Shown one piece after another: positions 62,109 to 64,000 of a DNA stretch of 64,000 nucleotides. Position 1 is the stretch's first letter. Each line of letters opens with the position of its first letter. The stretch spans positions 149,305-213,304 of the forward strand of contig NZ_JBHLUA010000005.1 in assembly GCF_042433895.1 (NCBI RefSeq), written 5' to 3'. The position numbers and the translations under genes are program-made. The DNA is from Mesonia maritima. Lineage in GTDB: Bacteria > Bacteroidota > Bacteroidia > Flavobacteriales > Flavobacteriaceae. The notes beneath the pieces are model-generated. The model was not told the DNA's origin. It made no database searches and saw only the letters and a list, made by a program, of their open reading frames with translations.

Positions 62109-62390
62109 TTAACGTTTAGCGATTTTATTTTGAGAAATATGTTTTTGTCGCGAAGATTTAAAGGTTCCGCTAACATTTTTTCGCAATTTTACATGTTTAG
62201 TTGCTCTTCCTTGAACGCGTTTTCGCCACATTTTAAAACTGGAAGGTTTCAATTGCGTTTGCATAATTTTAATGACTTCTTTTTCTGAAGTTCCGAATTG
62301 AAATTCAATCGCTTCAAAAGGAGTCCTATCTTCCCAAGCCATTTCTATAATTCTATCTAATTCTCGTGGAGTGAAATTTTTTGTGCTCAT
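62109..62390 (-). CDS. TIGR03643 family protein
   Basis: A 93-aa basic protein of the TIGR03643 family, with the characteristic ELDRIIEMAWEDRTPFEAIEFQFG, KEVIKIMQ and FKMWRKRVQGRATKH. It has a helix-turn-helix-like N-terminal part. Function unknown. It overlaps alkB by 4 nt (ATGA type) and is probably translated with it. Confidence 0.85.
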   Translation of the reverse strand: MSTKNFTPRELDRIIEMAWEDRTPFEAIEFQFGTSEKEVIKIMQTQLKPSSFKMWRKRVQGRATKHVKLRKNVSGTFKSSRQKHISQNKIAKR

Positions 62391-62980
62391 ATAATATTTC
62401 GAAAAGTTAAATTTATTCTTTCGCCGATCTTTTTTTGAGTTTTAGGAATTTGGTGTTGCCAAAAATGCTGGGTTTCGCCTTTCATAATTAAAAGACTTCC
62501 GTGCTCTAAAATCATTTTATGCTGAATTTTATGATCTTCTTTTTTTCTGAATTTAAAAACACGTTCTGTGCCAAAACTAACCGAAGCAATCACCGGATTT
62601 TTACCTAATTCTTTTTCATCATCGGCATGCCAACCATTGCTGTCTTTTCCGTCACGGTAAAGATTGGCCAAACAACTTGTGAAATAATGTTGAGTTTCAG
62701 TTTCAATTTTATGTTTTATCTCTTTTAGTTTTTCTGAAAAATGATGAGGTTTCATCGTGATATTAGAATAGGAGTAGTTTAAATTATTTGAAGCAAAAAA
62801 TGCGGTTAAGCGTGGTTGTAAATGTGTTTTTCCAAAAACTTTAATAGTATCTTGTTGCCACGGAATATTTTTCTGAAGGTTTTTAAAATAATTATCAGCT
62901 TCCTTTTTACTGAAAAATTCAGGATAATGAAAAACTTCAGCATATTCCATTTCTATTTTTCTCGCAAATAAATCACTCAT
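62387..62980 (-). CDS. alkB: alpha-ketoglutarate-dependent dioxygenase AlkB-like
   Basis: A 197-aa Fe(II)/2-oxoglutarate dioxygenase of the AlkB type, which repairs alkylated bases. HADDEKELGKNPVIASVSFGTER has the HxD iron ligands and following strand, the distal His is in GETQHFWQHQIP, and RINLTFR holds the 2-oxoglutarate-binding Arg. It is followed by the TIGR03643 gene. Role in nucleic-acid repair is inferred from the family. Confidence 0.9.
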   Translation of the reverse strand: MSDLFARKIEMEYAEVFHYPEFFSKKEADNYFKNLQKNIPWQQDTIKVFGKTHLQPRLTAFFASNNLNYSYSNITMKPHHFSEKLKEIKHKIETETQHYFTSCLANLYRDGKDSNGWHADDEKELGKNPVIASVSFGTERVFKFRKKEDHKIQHKMILEHGSLLIMKGETQHFWQHQIPKTQKKIGERINLTFRNII

Positions 62981-62983
62981 AAA

Positions 62984-63343
62984 TTAATATTGTAAATAGA
63001 AAAGCGCCCACCAAATTAAAACAAATTGAAGCAATAGCCGAAACCACAAAAGCCATTTTGGAAGATTCAATCCTGCTTTTTCTGAACTTAACATATAAAT
63101 ATGAACTAAAAGGAAAACGAGTAACATAAATGTTAACCCAATTATGGCTATATTTTTTGTGAGTTTAAAGCAAACTGCAATTCCTAATACTATTTCTATA
63201 ATTCCACTAATATATACTAGCAATTTATGAGATGGAAGGTAGCGGGGTATAATTCTCATATAAGCTTTCGGTTTAATAAAGTGAAAAAAACCAGCTACAA
63301 TATACATTAATCCCATTAAGTAAAGATGCCAAGGATAATTCAT
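62984..63343 (-). CDS. DoxX-like membrane protein
   Basis: A 119-aa protein with four hydrophobic segments. It resembles the DoxX/MauE-like family (LMYIVAGFFHFIKPKAYMRIIPRYLP at the N-terminus, then VYISGIIEIVLGIAVC). Function unknown. alkB starts 3 nt downstream, so they may be an operon. Confidence 0.8.
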   Translation of the reverse strand: MNYPWHLYLMGLMYIVAGFFHFIKPKAYMRIIPRYLPSHKLLVYISGIIEIVLGIAVCFKLTKNIAIIGLTFMLLVFLLVHIYMLSSEKAGLNLPKWLLWFRLLLQFVLIWWALFYLQY

Positions 63344-63471
63344 GTTTTTTATCTAAAAGTATAAAAATAAAATCATTTTCATTTTTTAATAAAAAATTAA
63401 ACTCTTATTTATTTGATTATAAATCGGTTAAATTTTATCTTTAAGATTATTTAAATTTTCTTTAAAAAAGC

Positions 63472-63503
63472 TTGCACAGAACTTTAAACAAGTTGTATAT
63501 TTG
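63472..63503 (+). promoter_or_regulatory. rRNA operon promoter P1
   Basis: TTG at 63472-63474 and TATATTTG at 63496-63503, 21 nt apart, followed by CACCCGCAATTGCGCTGAGCGG. Very similar to P2 133 nt downstream. Confidence 0.75.
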
Positions 63504-63606
63504 CACCCGCAATTGCGCTGAGCGGTTGTTGTAGAAGTTCATAGAAAGGGTGATTTTTTGTTTTAGAGGGGTTAAAAAAAACTTTTAAAAAAATAAAACA
63601 AAAAGC

Positions 63607-63636
63607 TTGTTGAAATAAAAATAAGTATTACATTTG
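63607..63636 (+). promoter_or_regulatory. rRNA operon promoter P2
   Basis: TTG at 63607-63609 and TACATTTG at 63629-63636, spacing 19 nt, followed by CACCCGCAATCGCAGAGAGGCGG. The AAAAGCTTG before the -33 region is shared with P1. Confidence 0.8.
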
Positions 63637-63921
63637 CACCCGCAATCGCAGAGAGGCGGTTAGAGTTCTAAGGAAGTATTGAAGTAAAGCGCCTGGCGGC
63701 GGACGATTTGAGAGGATTGTTTAAGAGGTTCGACTCCTTTTGTTTTAACGAAAAGACAGATTTTCTGAATTGAAAATTTGGATTAGATAAGTTCATTGAG
63801 ATATTGAATTGACAGAATTAGATTAAGGCTAAATAGTAAAATTTTGAGTCGTGCTTATTTTTCGAAATAAGTATGAAAATTCCAAAGTTGTTGTAGAGTA
63901 TTGTAAAATTATAATGAAACA
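63637..63921 (+). other. rRNA transcribed leader
   Basis: About 285 nt between P2 and 16S, with no gene. It contains a conserved-looking GTTCATTGAGATATTGAATT at 63791-63810, similar to the antitermination/boxA-like leader found before 16S in this phylum, and a UUCG-capped hairpin CTTATTT TTCG AAATAAG at 63854-63871. Together with the promoters this explains the 63344-63921 gap. Confidence 0.6.
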
Positions 63922-64000
63922 ACGATGAAGAGTTTGATCCTGGCTCAGGATGAACGCTAGCGGCAGGCCTAACACATGCAAGTCGAACGGTAACAGCAGA
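63922..64000 (+). rRNA. rrs: 16S ribosomal RNA, 5' end
   Basis: The conserved AGAGTTTGATCCTGGCTCAG begins at 63929, which places the mature 5' end near 63922. The following GATGAACGCTAGCGGCAGGC and AACACATGCAAGTCGAACGG match Bacteroidota 16S. The rest of the gene lies beyond the window. Confidence 0.97.

Noticed and set aside
1..64000. CRISPR array, prophage, transposon or toxin-antitoxin system
   Set aside because: I saw no regularly spaced repeats, phage structural genes, transposases or recognisable toxin-antitoxin pairs on either strand.

Overview
The window comes from the chromosome of a member of the Bacteroidota, most likely the family Flavobacteriaceae. The sequence is AT-rich. Promoters follow the Bacteroidota pattern (TTG, about 19 nt, TAnnTTTG), and most genes lack a Shine-Dalgarno sequence. 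One secreted protein carries a type IX secretion (T9SS) sorting domain. The last 79 bases are the 5' end of a 16S rRNA whose signature fits the Flavobacteriaceae. I cannot place it to genus from the sequence alone.

Layout. 1-3.7 kb: end of a patatin-like lipase gene, two small minus-strand membrane-protein genes (one frameshifted), and typA. 3.8-16.5 kb: a surface-polysaccharide cluster with a polyprenyl-phosphate sugar synthase-like GT2, two tandem GT-C-like membrane transferases, a FemAB/GNAT-like acyltransferase, the aminotransferase and ketoisomerase pair for a dTDP-3-amino-3,6-dideoxyhexose (fdtB, fdtA), a Wzx flippase, a sulfotransferase, three more glycosyltransferases and a KpsS-like protein. 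Its genes alternate between strands. 16.5-22.2 kb: ftsE, then a divergent pair made of a 1009-aa TPR protein and a plug-less TonB-receptor-like barrel. 22.3-38.3 kb: mixed metabolism and envelope genes (amidohydrolase, metalloprotease lipoprotein, methyltransferase, NamZ-type muramidase, LolC/E-like permease, thioesterase, cysteine synthase-like enzyme, GDSL esterase, an unusual alanine:cation symporter fusion, acyl-CoA dehydrogenase), including a lipoprotein gene interrupted by a stop codon.

38.4-53.4 kb is the translation/transcription core: rpsU with an exceptionally strong Shine-Dalgarno, a xer recombinase, hpf, four tRNAs, tuf, tRNA-Trp, secE, nusG, rplK, rplA, rplJ, rplL, rpoB, rpoC. 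Hairpins sit at the tuf/tRNA-Trp, rplL/rpoB and rpoB/rpoC junctions. 53.4-63.3 kb: DUF3467, a T9SS cargo protein, prfC, idi, a queD-like gene, bcp, small conserved proteins, a DUF819 membrane protein, a HAD phosphatase, an alpha/beta hydrolase with an altered nucleophile, a TIGR03643/alkB pair and a DoxX-like protein. 63.4-64 kb: rRNA operon leader with two tandem promoters, then the start of 16S.

I see no CRISPR array, prophage, transposase or toxin-antitoxin pair. The most notable items are the mosaic sulfated-aminosugar cluster, the symporter fusion, the TPR/barrel pair, two single-base gene disruptions, the Glu-for-Ser alpha/beta hydrolase, and several transcription-level arrangements (nested promoter/terminators, predicted leaderless mRNAs, TTG starts). 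I found no clearly new defence or mobile system.
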